23,356 nt of DNA, taken from DUZB01 sp964407525. GTDB taxonomy: Bacteria > Desulfobacterota > DSM-4660 > Desulfatiglandales > Desulfatiglandaceae. A model generated the notes under the pieces. It did no database searches. It saw only the letters and a list, made by a program, of their open reading frames with translations, and had not been told where the DNA came from. Location of the stretch: NCBI GenBank assembly GCA_964407525.1, contig CAYOWC010000042.1:1-23356 (forward strand), written 5' to 3'. The position numbers and the translations under genes were made by a program. Numbering within the stretch: position 1 is the first letter of the stretch; every line of letters starts with the position of its first letter. Positions 7,151-14,598 of the stretch are shown piece after piece.

Positions 7151-8413
7151 TCAGAAAGGCGGCACGATGCTGTAGCCCAGGAATCCTTTTGTCATGTAAC
7201 GGATGCCCACGTAGAAGGCGAGCACAACAAAGAGCCTTTTGAGCCAGATATCGGGTATGTATTTGGATGTTCGCGGACCGATCATGGAGCCGACAAATAT
7301 GCCGATCAGTTCGGCGCCAATAAAGCCCCACTGAACCGGCACCCCTTTTCCGACCATGTAGCTGAATATGGAAACGACCATACCCACGAGGACCACCAGT
7401 CCGCTGGTTCCCGCCACGAGAAACATGGGCAGTCCGGCTACCGATGTGAGAAAAGGCACATAGAGGAAACCACCTCCCACTCCAAGAAATGAAGCCAGTG
7501 CGGCGATGAAGACCCCTCCTAACATAGGGATATAGGCCTTGAAATTGAATTCGACCCCGTAAAATGTGAAGCGAATGGTTCCGGCGAAAAAGGTTATTCC
7601 CCATCCGGCCAGGGCAAGAACGTAGGCAACCCATTTGGCGCCCCCTGCCAGATTGGCCCACAGGGCACTGGCAACCACAACTCCCAAAGCAACAAACATT
7701 ATGGTCCAGCTTCCTTCAAGGATCTTGACTCCCTGCTGTTTTTCCTCGCCTGTTTTTGCTTGTTTTTCGAATGCGGATGCGGCTTCCTTTGCCTTTTTTC
7801 TTTTTGTCTGTCCTGCCTTTGTGGTTTCACGGAAAAGAATAATGCCAAGTGCAAGGACCGCTATGCCGAAGTAACCCAGGTAGGATTTGAGGCTGATTTT
7901 GCCTGCCGTTAAATCGGGGATAAGCCAGGACCCACCCACGCCTCCAATGGCGAGACACATGCCTAACGGAGCGACAAGACGGCCCATGCGATAGTAATTG
8001 GTACTGGAGATCAACCCGCTCAAGCCCACAAGCCATTGGTTTGAAACCCGGATGGAGTCAGTGACCAATTTGTTCATGGGGTACCCTTTGCCGAAGTCCT
8101 TTGCATAGTCTCCCAGGCCGAAGATGGTAATGTGTCCGACCCCCGCCATGATGCCACCAAAGGCGCCCACCGTGGAAAAGATCCAGCCTACCCATATGGC
8201 CCAGAAAAATCCAAGAATGAAATTGACCTTGGGAGCGCCGGGAATTCCCATGAAGCCGGGCTCAGCGGTTTTGTCGATCTTGCCATCCGTAATGCCCTGT
8301 TCGATTGCCTTTTCAAGTGACCCAGCGTTTGCAGGTGCAGCCACAAAAAGAGACCCTGAAATCAGGCATAATAATGCCAATGCAACCATTACTCCCTTTA
8401 AACACCTTCCCAT
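7151..8413 (-). CDS. TauE/SafE (TSUP) family transporter, possible sulfite/organosulfur exporter
   Basis: A 420-residue polytopic membrane protein. The start at 8413 is chosen over an ATG 57 nt upstream because GGAGGGAG lies at the right distance and the resulting N-terminus is a clean signal peptide (MGRCLKGVMVALALL..., AxA cleavage site at 28-30). Two TauE halves are visible: about 60-205 (with GAFGGIMAGVGH) and about 250-420 (with the hallmark GVGGGFLYVPFL). They are joined by a Lys/Glu-rich loop of about 40 residues. TSUP proteins move sulfite, sulfoacetate or related anions across the inner membrane; a sulfite or thiosulfate role would suit a sulfate reducer but is inference. The gene ends at a strong hairpin and is probably transcribed from a promoter near 8443-8470. 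Confidence 0.87.
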   Translation of the reverse strand: MGRCLKGVMVALALLCLISGSLFVAAPANAGSLEKAIEQGITDGKIDKTAEPGFMGIPGAPKVNFILGFFWAIWVGWIFSTVGAFGGIMAGVGHITIFGLGDYAKDFGKGYPMNKLVTDSIRVSNQWLVGLSGLISSTNYYRMGRLVAPLGMCLAIGGVGGSWLIPDLTAGKISLKSYLGYFGIAVLALGIILFRETTKAGQTKRKKAKEAASAFEKQAKTGEEKQQGVKILEGSWTIMFVALGVVVASALWANLAGGAKWVAYVLALAGWGITFFAGTIRFTFYGVEFNFKAYIPMLGGVFIAALASFLGVGGGFLYVPFLTSVAGLPMFLVAGTSGLVVLVGMVVSIFSYMVGKGVPVQWGFIGAELIGIFVGSMIGPRTSKYIPDIWLKRLFVVLAFYVGIRYMTKGFLGYSIVPPF

Positions 8414-8442
8414 ATTCTCCCTCCAGCAATTTGATAGTGAAA

Positions 8443-8470
8443 ATGATAGAGATTCTACAATGCTATTCAA
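8443..8470 (-). promoter_or_regulatory. Candidate promoter of the TauE/SafE gene
   Basis: On the minus strand TTGAAT, a 16-nt spacer and TATCAT fit a vegetative promoter about 30 nt before the start codon. It overlaps a small inverted repeat, AATGCT-5 nt-AGCATT (8459-8475), which could be an operator. The call rests on motif match only. Confidence 0.35.
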
Positions 8471-8605
8471 GCATTATCAGAAAATCATTTTCAATTTAGT
8501 CTATTGTTTTGGAGGCATCAAGGTTTTTCTTAGATATTTTCTCAGGAAACTTGTCTGATCTTGCGTTTGTTCTTGACCTGTTCCCTTCCCGGAGATAGGG
8601 TTTTG

Positions 8606-8757
8606 GAGGCAGTAGGCAGTAGACGGAAAGCAGAAAGCAGAAAGCAGAAAGCAGAAAGTTAGAAGTTTGGCAGAAGGCAGAGATGAGTGATGAGTAACCA
8701 GGTAAGCGAAGACTCCGATACCCAGGTATGCGAAGACTCCGATAACCAATGACCAGA
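8606..8757. repeat. Composite repeat upstream of pyk (word repeat plus two 24-nt units)
   Basis: Two modules in series. Module 1 (8606-8680) is GGCAGTAGGCAGTAGACGG followed by five AAAGCAG-type words. Module 2 (8682-8757) is GATGAGTGATGAGTAACC, two tandem 24-nt units containing GCGAAGACTCCGAT, and AATGACCAG. The same two modules in the same order fill 12746-12895. The repeat ends immediately at the Shine-Dalgarno of pyk. The rest of 8414-8769 holds only the tauE promoter region; no gene is seen. Confidence 0.85.
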
Positions 8758-8769
8758 TAAGGAACTGAC

Positions 8770-10194
8770 ATGAGACGGAGAAAAACCAAAATTGTCTGTA
8801 CTATAGGGCCTGCAAGCAGTTCCAGGAAAATGCTCAAGAAACTGATACTGGCGGGGATGAATGTTGCGCGCCTCAATTTTTCTCATGGTACTCATGAAGA
8901 GCACCGGAAGGTTTTTGAAAGGGTTCGATCTCTGGCAGAAACTCTGAAGAAGCCGGTGGCTGTCATGCAGGATCTTCAGGGCCCCAAGATTCGTACAGGA
9001 AAGATAAAAAAAGGTTCTCTCGAACTGAAAGTGGGTGAGGAATTTGTCATAACTTCCCGACGGATTTTGGGTGAATCGGGGATCGTTTCCACCTCCTATG
9101 GCGGAATTATAAAGGATCTCGATAAGGGACATTCTATCCTGATGGATGACGGTTTGATGGAATTGAAGGTCTTGAGAAAAGACAAAACAAATCTTTATTG
9201 TAGAGTGGTGACGGGGGGGATGCTCCGTGAGTCCAAAGGCATTAATCTTCCGGGTGTTAAGACACGCATTCCATCGCTGACAAAAAAAGACAAAAAAGAC
9301 TTGCGCTTCGGGATTGAGATGGGTATCGATTATGTGGCTATTTCTTTCGTTCGTAGTGTAAAAGATGTGAAAACCTTGAAAAAAGAACTGAAGCGCCTGG
9401 GCGCTGCCGTGCCCGTTATTGCGAAAATAGAAAAGCCCCAGGCCCTTGAAGAGCTGGATGAAATACTGGGTGCATGCGAGGGGATCATGGTCGCGCGCGG
9501 TGATCTTGGTGTTGAGTTGTCTCCCGAAAAGGTTCCCATGGCGCAAAAATTGATGATTCGTAAGGCAAACCAGCAGAGGAAGCTGGTTATTACCGCTACA
9601 CAGATGTTGGAATCCATGACGGATCATCCCATTCCAACGCGAGCGGAAGCTTCGGATGTGGCCAATGCCATCCTGGATGGAACGGACGCTGTTATGCTTT
9701 CCGGGGAGACGTCTGTCGGTCACTATCCGGTTAAATCAGTACAGATGATGGAACGGATTGCACGCCAGGCGGAAGCGGATTTCTCCCCTGAGAAGCACTT
9801 CTATGAGAAAGCATCCAGCTTTCCCGACGCCATTTCCGAGTCTGCCTGCCTTGCTGCTGAAAACCTGGGTCTGAAGTCGATCGTAGCCTTCTCCCAATCC
9901 GGCTTCACGGCAAAGCTTATCTCAAAATACAGACCCTCTGTTCCGATCATAGCATTGACCCATGATGAGGGAGTTCAACGGCAATTGACCCTTCATTGGG
10001 GGGTGGATCCCATTCTCATGCCTTTGCTTGAGAGTACCGATCAGATGATTGATGCGGTGGAAGATCTCTTGTTGAATCAAAAACTGCTTCGCAAGAATGA
10101 CAGGATTGCGCTCCTGGGCGGCATACCCTTAGAGGCCAGGGGGAAAACCAATATGATGAAGTTGCACGTGGTGGGAGAGCTTAGGGTGGAATAA
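8770..10194 (+). CDS. pyk: Pyruvate kinase
   Basis: A 474-residue enzyme of normal bacterial length that converts phosphoenolpyruvate and ADP to pyruvate and ATP. Diagnostic blocks are KIVCTIGPAS (7-16), ARLNFSHG (33-40), DLQGPKIRTG (68-77), the catalytic IAKIEKPQ with K219 and metal ligand E221, ARGDLGVEL with D245, and TATQMLESM (275-283). The C-terminal allosteric domain (about 345-474) is complete. A TAAGGAA ribosome site at 8758-8764 supports the start and lies right after a composite repeat. No glycolytic neighbour is present, and no clear terminator follows; an octamer repeat array begins 6 nt after the stop codon. Confidence 0.97.
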   Translation: MRRRKTKIVCTIGPASSSRKMLKKLILAGMNVARLNFSHGTHEEHRKVFERVRSLAETLKKPVAVMQDLQGPKIRTGKIKKGSLELKVGEEFVITSRRILGESGIVSTSYGGIIKDLDKGHSILMDDGLMELKVLRKDKTNLYCRVVTGGMLRESKGINLPGVKTRIPSLTKKDKKDLRFGIEMGIDYVAISFVRSVKDVKTLKKELKRLGAAVPVIAKIEKPQALEELDEILGACEGIMVARGDLGVELSPEKVPMAQKLMIRKANQQRKLVITATQMLESMTDHPIPTRAEASDVANAILDGTDAVMLSGETSVGHYPVKSVQMMERIARQAEADFSPEKHFYEKASSFPDAISESACLAAENLGLKSIVAFSQSGFTAKLISKYRPSVPIIALTHDEGVQRQLTLHWGVDPILMPLLESTDQMIDAVEDLLLNQKLLRKNDRIALLGGIPLEARGKTNMMKLHVVGELRVE

Positions 10195-10200
10195 CAGATT

Positions 10201-10330
10201 ATGCTGGGATACTGGAATGCTGGAATGCTGGGATACTGGAATGCTGGGATACTGGAATGCTGGAATGCTGGGGTGCTGGGGGGCCGGGACAATAGATCAT
10301 GCTGGGATACTGGAATATTGGAATACTGGG
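10201..10330. repeat. Octamer tandem repeat array (ATGCTGGA/ATACTGGA/ATGCTGGG)
   Basis: Eleven contiguous 8-nt units fill 10201-10288, alternating ATGCTGGG, ATACTGGA and ATGCTGGA, the last two being degenerate (GTGCTGGG, GGGCCGGG). A 10-nt spacer is followed by four more units at 10299-10330. The leaders before the two blocks resemble each other (CAGATT and CAATAGATC), suggesting a block duplication. It is non-coding, 6 nt after the pyk stop. The array may vary in copy number between strains. Confidence 0.9.
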
Positions 10331-10384
10331 CTTGAGGAATTTTGGTGGAACTTTGAAGGTGAGTTGTTAACTTAACCGGCTAAC

Positions 10385-10560
10385 ACCTAAAAGCTGCAAT
10401 TAGCTTTTACATAGCCGTTAGCTTAGAGATCTCACTCATTTGAATGACTTTTTTCCATGTTGGTATTCTCACTTTTTGATGCTTACCCATTGCGCCGTAA
10501 ATGACTGATTTTGTGTGGCTAAGTAACCACAAACCGCTAATTGCATCTTTTAAGCAACAA
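10385..10560. repeat. MITE-like inverted-repeat element, copy B
   Basis: Second copy of the element at 386-550. Its ends are inverted: TGCAATTAGC at 10395-10404 and GCTAATTGCA at 10536-10545. The shared core words are TAGCCGTTAGCTTA (10412-10425), CACTTTTTGATGCT and CCGTAAATGACT. It ends about 32 nt before the ahbC start codon, so as in copy A it lies directly upstream of a gene. With the octamer array it fills nearly all of 10195-10592; no gene is seen there. Confidence 0.6.
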
Positions 10561-10592
10561 ATAAAACTATTACCAGGAGAGAAAAATAAAAA

Positions 10593-11783
10593 ATGATCGG
10601 TATATCAAAACTGTATTGCGATACTGTTGAACCGTCCGACGCTCTTCGATATGGCAGACTGTCAAAGGACCTTCCTTCTCACTTGTTGCAGTTTTCCCTC
10701 GATAAGAAACCGGTGGTTGTTTGGAATGTGACCAAGGTGTGTAATCTCAAATGTGTTCACTGTTATGCAAAGGCTGTCGAAAAGCAAAAAGAAAAAGAAC
10801 TGACCCACGATGAGGGACTCGCACTGATCGATGATCTTGCTGACTTTGGCGCTCCCGTCATTCTGTTTTCGGGGGGGGAACCTCTCATGCGTCCCGATCT
10901 TGTGCAGCTTGCGCGCTATGCTGTCCGAAAGGGAATGAGGGCGGTTATTTCAACCAACGGTACCCTCATTACAAGAGACAAAGCCCAAGAGCTGAAAGAT
11001 ATAGGACTTTCTTATGTGGGTGTCAGTCTGGATGGGATGGAAGCGGTCAATGACCGGTTTCGCGGGAAAAAGGGGGCATATCAGGAGGCTCTTTCAGGGA
11101 TAAGGAACTGCCGGGATGCGGGCCTCAAAGTCGGTCTGAGATTTACTATAAACCGGATGAACCGTGGAGAGATTCCGGGGATCTTTGATCTGCTGGAGGA
11201 ATATGAAATTCCGAGGGCCTGTTTCTATCACCTTGTCTACTCAGGCAGGGGTTCGGACCTCGTTGAAGAAGATCTGGATCACAAGGGAACCAGGGAAGCG
11301 GTAGACCTGATTATGGACAGGACCAAAGACCTGCATGATCGGGGTATTCCCAAAGAGGTCCTGACCGTGGATAACCATGCGGATGGCCCGTACGTGTATC
11401 TCCGGATGCTCAAGGAAGGAAACCCGCGGGCCGAAAAGGTCCTTCAACTCCTCACCATGAACGAGGGAAACAGTTCAGGCCGTGGATTCGGATGCGTCAG
11501 TTGGGATGGATCCGTTTATGCGGACCAGTTCTGGAGGCACATGAGTTTTGGGAATATCCTTGAAAGACCTTTCAGTGAAATCTGGTCCGACCTTGAAAAT
11601 CCGCTGATGAAGAAATTGAAAGAAAAGAAAAATTATGTCAAGGGGCGTTGTGCGGAGTGTCGCTGGCTTGACGTTTGTGCAGGGAATTTCAGGGTCAGAG
11701 CCGAGGCTGTGAGCGGGGACTTGTGGGCTCCGGATCCGGCCTGTTATCTGACGGATGAAGAAATAGGAATAGCGAAAGGATAA
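10593..11783 (+). CDS. ahbC: Radical SAM 12,18-didecarboxysiroheme deacetylase AhbC
   Basis: A 396-residue radical SAM protein. The N-terminus MIGISKLYCDTVEPSDALRY is typical of AhbC. The SAM-cluster motif CxxxCxxC is C50-C54-C57, followed by FSGGEPLMR. A C-terminal SPASM-like Cys set (C353, C356, C362, C384) should hold an auxiliary Fe-S cluster. In the alternative heme pathway AhbC removes acetate side chains from 12,18-didecarboxysiroheme to give Fe-coproporphyrin III. It is the first gene of the ahbC-hemB-ahbD-ahbA/B run; hemB starts 3 nt after its stop. The start follows CAGGAGAG at 10574-10581. Confidence 0.92.
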   Translation: MIGISKLYCDTVEPSDALRYGRLSKDLPSHLLQFSLDKKPVVVWNVTKVCNLKCVHCYAKAVEKQKEKELTHDEGLALIDDLADFGAPVILFSGGEPLMRPDLVQLARYAVRKGMRAVISTNGTLITRDKAQELKDIGLSYVGVSLDGMEAVNDRFRGKKGAYQEALSGIRNCRDAGLKVGLRFTINRMNRGEIPGIFDLLEEYEIPRACFYHLVYSGRGSDLVEEDLDHKGTREAVDLIMDRTKDLHDRGIPKEVLTVDNHADGPYVYLRMLKEGNPRAEKVLQLLTMNEGNSSGRGFGCVSWDGSVYADQFWRHMSFGNILERPFSEIWSDLENPLMKKLKEKKNYVKGRCAECRWLDVCAGNFRVRAEAVSGDLWAPDPACYLTDEEIGIAKG

Positions 11784-11786
11784 ACA

Positions 11787-12758
11787 ATGATTGTTCGACC
11801 AAGAAGGTTGCGTAAAACTGCTGCTATAAGGGACATGGTCAGGGAGACATCCGTTTCCGTGAAAGACTTTATTGCGCCGCTTTTCGTAAAACATGGGAAA
11901 GGGCTGAAAGATCCAATACCATCCATGCCTGGACAGTACCAGTTTTCTCTGGATACCCTGCTTGATGAGGCTGAAGAAATCTGGAATCTGGGGGTCCCTT
12001 CCGTTATCCTTTTCGGGCTTCCCGATGCAAAGGATGCGACGGGAACCCGTTCCTGGGCAGAAGACGGAATCGTTCAGCTTGCCGTGAAGGCCATAAAGGA
12101 CCGTCTGCCGGGGATGGTGGTCATGACGGACGTGTGCATGTGTGAATACACCGATCACGGGCATTGCGGTCTTATTCTGAACGGACAGGTTGATAACGAT
12201 GGGACTCTAGCACTTCTTTCACGGCAGGCGGTCTCTCACGCACGGGCCGGAGCAGATTTTGTGGCGCCATCGGATATGATGGATGGGCGTGTGGCGGCAA
12301 TCCGGCAGGCATTGGACCAAGAAGGTTTCAAAGATACGGGTATCCTCTCTTACGCGGTAAAATACGCATCAGGATTTTACGGCCCTTTTCGAGATGCTGC
12401 CGATTCGGCGCCGCAGTTCGGGGACCGTTCAGGATACCAGATGGATCCTGCCAATGCCATGGAGGCTCTGAAAGAGGCCGGCATAGATATGGATGAGGGG
12501 GCGGATATGATCATGGTCAAACCCGCCCTTCCATATCTCGATATCATCAGCAGGGTTCGGGAAATCTGTGCCCTGCCTTTGGTGGCCTATAACGTAAGTG
12601 GTGAATATGCCATGGTGAAAGCCGCCGCAATGAATGACTGGATTGACGGTGAACGTGTCATGATGGAAATGCTTCTTTCCATCAAGCGCGCGGGTGCCGA
12701 CCTGATCATTACGTATTTCAGCAAAGAGGCAGCCAGGGCAATAGTCAGTAAACAGTAA
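11787..12758 (+). CDS. hemB: Porphobilinogen synthase (delta-aminolevulinate dehydratase)
   Basis: A 323-residue enzyme that condenses two 5-aminolevulinates to porphobilinogen. The zinc-type metal site C117-x-C119-x7-C127 (DVCMCEYTDHGHCG) is present, as are the two active-site lysines K192 (YAVKYAS) and K245 (MVKPALPYLD), and APSDMMDGRV at 160-169. It begins 3 nt after ahbC with AAAGGA inside the end of ahbC, so the two are translationally coupled. Its placement inside an ahb cluster links the first and last parts of siroheme-dependent heme synthesis. The last codons (GTC AGT AAA CAG TAA) merge into the CAGTA word repeat that follows, so the extreme C-terminus may be repeat-derived. Confidence 0.97.
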   Translation: MIVRPRRLRKTAAIRDMVRETSVSVKDFIAPLFVKHGKGLKDPIPSMPGQYQFSLDTLLDEAEEIWNLGVPSVILFGLPDAKDATGTRSWAEDGIVQLAVKAIKDRLPGMVVMTDVCMCEYTDHGHCGLILNGQVDNDGTLALLSRQAVSHARAGADFVAPSDMMDGRVAAIRQALDQEGFKDTGILSYAVKYASGFYGPFRDAADSAPQFGDRSGYQMDPANAMEALKEAGIDMDEGADMIMVKPALPYLDIISRVREICALPLVAYNVSGEYAMVKAAAMNDWIDGERVMMEMLLSIKRAGADLIITYFSKEAARAIVSKQ

Positions 12759-12895
12759 GCGGAAAGCAGTAGGCGGTAGGCAGTAGACGGAATGCAGAAA
12801 ACAGAAGACAGCGATGAGTGATGAGTAACCAGGTAAGCGAAGACTCCGATACCCGGGTATGCGAAGACTCCGATACCCAATGACCAATGACTAAT
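12746..12895. repeat. Composite repeat between hemB and ahbD
   Basis: Same two modules as at 8606-8757. CAGTA/GCAGTAGGCGGTAGGCAG words (from inside the hemB end to about 12811) are followed by GATGAGTGATGAGTAACC, two tandem 24-nt units with GCGAAGACTCCGAT (12828-12875) and CCAATGACCAATGACTAATGA. It occupies the whole hemB-ahbD gap and ends at the ahbD Shine-Dalgarno. Confidence 0.87.
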
Positions 12896-12909
12896 GACGA
12901 GGGTTCATT

Positions 12910-14010
12910 ATGAATCATCCCCAAATACATGGCGCGCCGCCGGAAGGCGGGCATTCGGCGAACCAGTTAAGACTGGTTGCCTGGGAGCTTACGAGGAAAT
13001 GCAACCTGAACTGTGTCCATTGCAGGGCAGGTTCGGAACGTGGTCCCTATCCGGGAGAACTGGATACGGGCAAGTGCATTCAGATCCTTGATGAGATCAG
13101 GAGGGTTGGCAGCCCTATCGTTATTTTGACAGGGGGGGAACCACTCCTGCGGGAGGATGTTTTTGAGCTGGCCGAGTATGGGACTCAGATCGGCCTGCGG
13201 ATGGTGATGGCGACCAATGGAACTCTGTTGACACCCGACCTTGTAGGGAGAATGATATCCTCCGGCATAAAGAGGGTCAGTATCTCCATTGATGGTTCCG
13301 ATGAGCAGCAACATGACCGGTTTAGAAATGTCCCCGGTGCTTTCAAAGGTTCCCTTGAGGGGATTGACCAGCTGAAAAAAGGGGGCGTGGAATTCCAGAT
13401 CAATACAACGGTCGCCAGACACAATCTGGAGGTTATTGAGCAGATCCTGAATCTTGCGGTTGAACTGGGAGCGGTGGCTCATCACCTTTTTCTGCTAGTC
13501 CCCACGGGAAGGGCCAAATCTATGGTGAACCAGGAAATTGACGCCATTCAATACGAAAAACTTCTCCGCTGGTTTTATCGCATGAGAGACAAAGTTCCGC
13601 TTCATCTGAAGGCAACGTGCGCCCCCCATTATTACAGGATTTTGCGACAGGAAGCGCTCCGAAGTGGGAAAGAGGTGGATTTTGCCACCTATGGGCTTGA
13701 TGCCGTGACCAGGGGGTGCCTTGGAGGGACATCATTCTGCTTTATTTCCAACCTGGGGGTAGTCCAACCGTGCGGATATTTAGAAAAGAATTGCGGCAAT
13801 CTCAAGAAGGACTCATTTCAGGTCGTGTGGGAAGAATCGAATATTTTCAAGCAACTGAGGGATTTTACCTTATACGAGGGAAAATGTGGGCGATGTAAGT
13901 ACATATCTTTCTGTGGCGGTTGCAGGGCCAGGGCCTTTGAGGCGACGGGAAATTTCATGGCCGAGGAGCCGCTATGTGTTTATCAGCCTGCAAAAGGATC
14001 TCATGGATAA
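12910..14010 (+). CDS. ahbD: Radical SAM heme synthase AhbD (Fe-coproporphyrin III decarboxylase)
   Basis: A 366-residue radical SAM protein. The cluster motif is C31-C35-C38 (TRKCNLNCVHCRAG), followed by LTGGEPLLR. A C-terminal Cys-rich SPASM-type segment has C326, C329, C335, C338 and C356. AhbD performs the last step of the alternative pathway, oxidative decarboxylation of two propionates of Fe-coproporphyrin III to vinyls, giving heme b. The related NirJ family makes heme d1; the pairing with AhbC, hemB and an AhbA/B protein favours AhbD. The GAGGG site at 12899-12903 fits the start and follows a repeat that fills the gap to hemB. The downstream gene overlaps its end by 8 nt. Confidence 0.88.
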   Translation: MNHPQIHGAPPEGGHSANQLRLVAWELTRKCNLNCVHCRAGSERGPYPGELDTGKCIQILDEIRRVGSPIVILTGGEPLLREDVFELAEYGTQIGLRMVMATNGTLLTPDLVGRMISSGIKRVSISIDGSDEQQHDRFRNVPGAFKGSLEGIDQLKKGGVEFQINTTVARHNLEVIEQILNLAVELGAVAHHLFLLVPTGRAKSMVNQEIDAIQYEKLLRWFYRMRDKVPLHLKATCAPHYYRILRQEALRSGKEVDFATYGLDAVTRGCLGGTSFCFISNLGVVQPCGYLEKNCGNLKKDSFQVVWEESNIFKQLRDFTLYEGKCGRCKYISFCGGCRARAFEATGNFMAEEPLCVYQPAKGSHG

Positions 14011-14449
14011 CACGGCGAAAAGAATCATAAATGAAATTCAGTCCGATTTTCCCCTCTCAACCAGGCCGTATAAAGACCTTGCGGATCGACTTGGCCTTAC
14101 TGAAACGGAAGTGATGGATACGGTGGGTAAGTTAAAAGATGCGGGTGTTATCAGAAGAATAGGGGGGAATTTCCATTCTTCAAAACTTGATTTTGTCAGT
14201 ACTCTATGCGCGGCCCGAGTCCCTGATGAAAAGATCGAACTGTTTGTGGAAACGGTGAACGGATATTCCGGAGTGACGCACAATTACCTTAGGACCCATT
14301 CCTATAATATATGGTTCACGTTTATTGCCGAGAGTATGGCCGGAATTGATGAAAATCTGCAGAATATTTCTGAAAAAACCGGGGTCCTTGATATCCTTAA
14401 TCTGCCTGCGGAAAAAATGTTTAAAATCAAGGTTGATTTTGAGCTATGA
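14003..14449 (+). CDS. Siroheme decarboxylase subunit, AhbA/AhbB (Lrp/AsnC-like) family
   Basis: A 148-residue protein with an N-terminal Lrp-type helix-turn-helix region (about 18-50, ending GVIRRIGG) and a C-terminal RAM-like domain containing THNYLRTHSYNIWFTF (92-107). The latter includes H93 and H99, the region used for heme/siroheme contact in this family. AhbA and AhbB form a heterodimer that decarboxylates siroheme to 12,18-didecarboxysiroheme, the AhbC substrate. Only one such gene is in the window, and I cannot decide between A and B. The start at 14003 is chosen because AAAAGGA lies 6 nt upstream and the ATG overlaps the ahbD stop; the open frame continues further upstream but that part only reads ahbD in another frame. 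A direct DNA-binding role is possible but less likely in this context. Confidence 0.88.
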   Translation: MDNTAKRIINEIQSDFPLSTRPYKDLADRLGLTETEVMDTVGKLKDAGVIRRIGGNFHSSKLDFVSTLCAARVPDEKIELFVETVNGYSGVTHNYLRTHSYNIWFTFIAESMAGIDENLQNISEKTGVLDILNLPAEKMFKIKVDFEL

Positions 14450-14516
14450 GGTTTTTATGCTATTGCTTTGTATGAATATGCCTAATGTGAAATTTTATGA
14501 ATTGCATTAAGAAAGA

Positions 14517-14544
14517 TTGACTTTCTCCTGAAATCAATTATGAT
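14517..14544 (+). promoter_or_regulatory. Candidate promoter of the coiled-coil/winged-helix gene
   Basis: TTGACT, a 16-nt spacer and TATGAT match the vegetative consensus at five of six bases in each box. It lies 55 nt before the start codon at 14599 and after the end of the ahb operon, so the small gene is probably transcribed on its own as well as by read-through. Confidence 0.6.
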
Positions 14545-14598
14545 AGCATCCTATGATTAATGGTCTGTTAACATGTAGAATGAAAAAAGGAGGGAAAG

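Noticed and set aside
6776..7492. Open frame of 238 codons on the plus strand across the membrane-protein and TauE/SafE genes
   Set aside because: It spans the terminator hairpin and two genes on the other strand that have clear signal and membrane features; its product is rich in His and Lys without a fold.
8682..8757. Tandem 24-nt units considered as a CRISPR array
   Set aside because: Only two adjacent units with no unique spacers between them, and no cas gene in the window.
8659..9723. Long open frame (354 codons) antisense to pyruvate kinase
   Set aside because: It mirrors the codon pattern of pyk, which has every expected catalytic motif; its translation is low-complexity and resembles no protein family.
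10201..10330. Octamer array considered as a replication origin iteron set
   Set aside because: Units are contiguous 8-mers without DnaA boxes, no replication gene is near, and similar arrays occur as intergenic word repeats.
11475..12164. Open frame of 229 codons antisense to the ahbC-hemB junction
   Set aside because: It crosses the coupled junction of two well-identified genes and shows no family resemblance.
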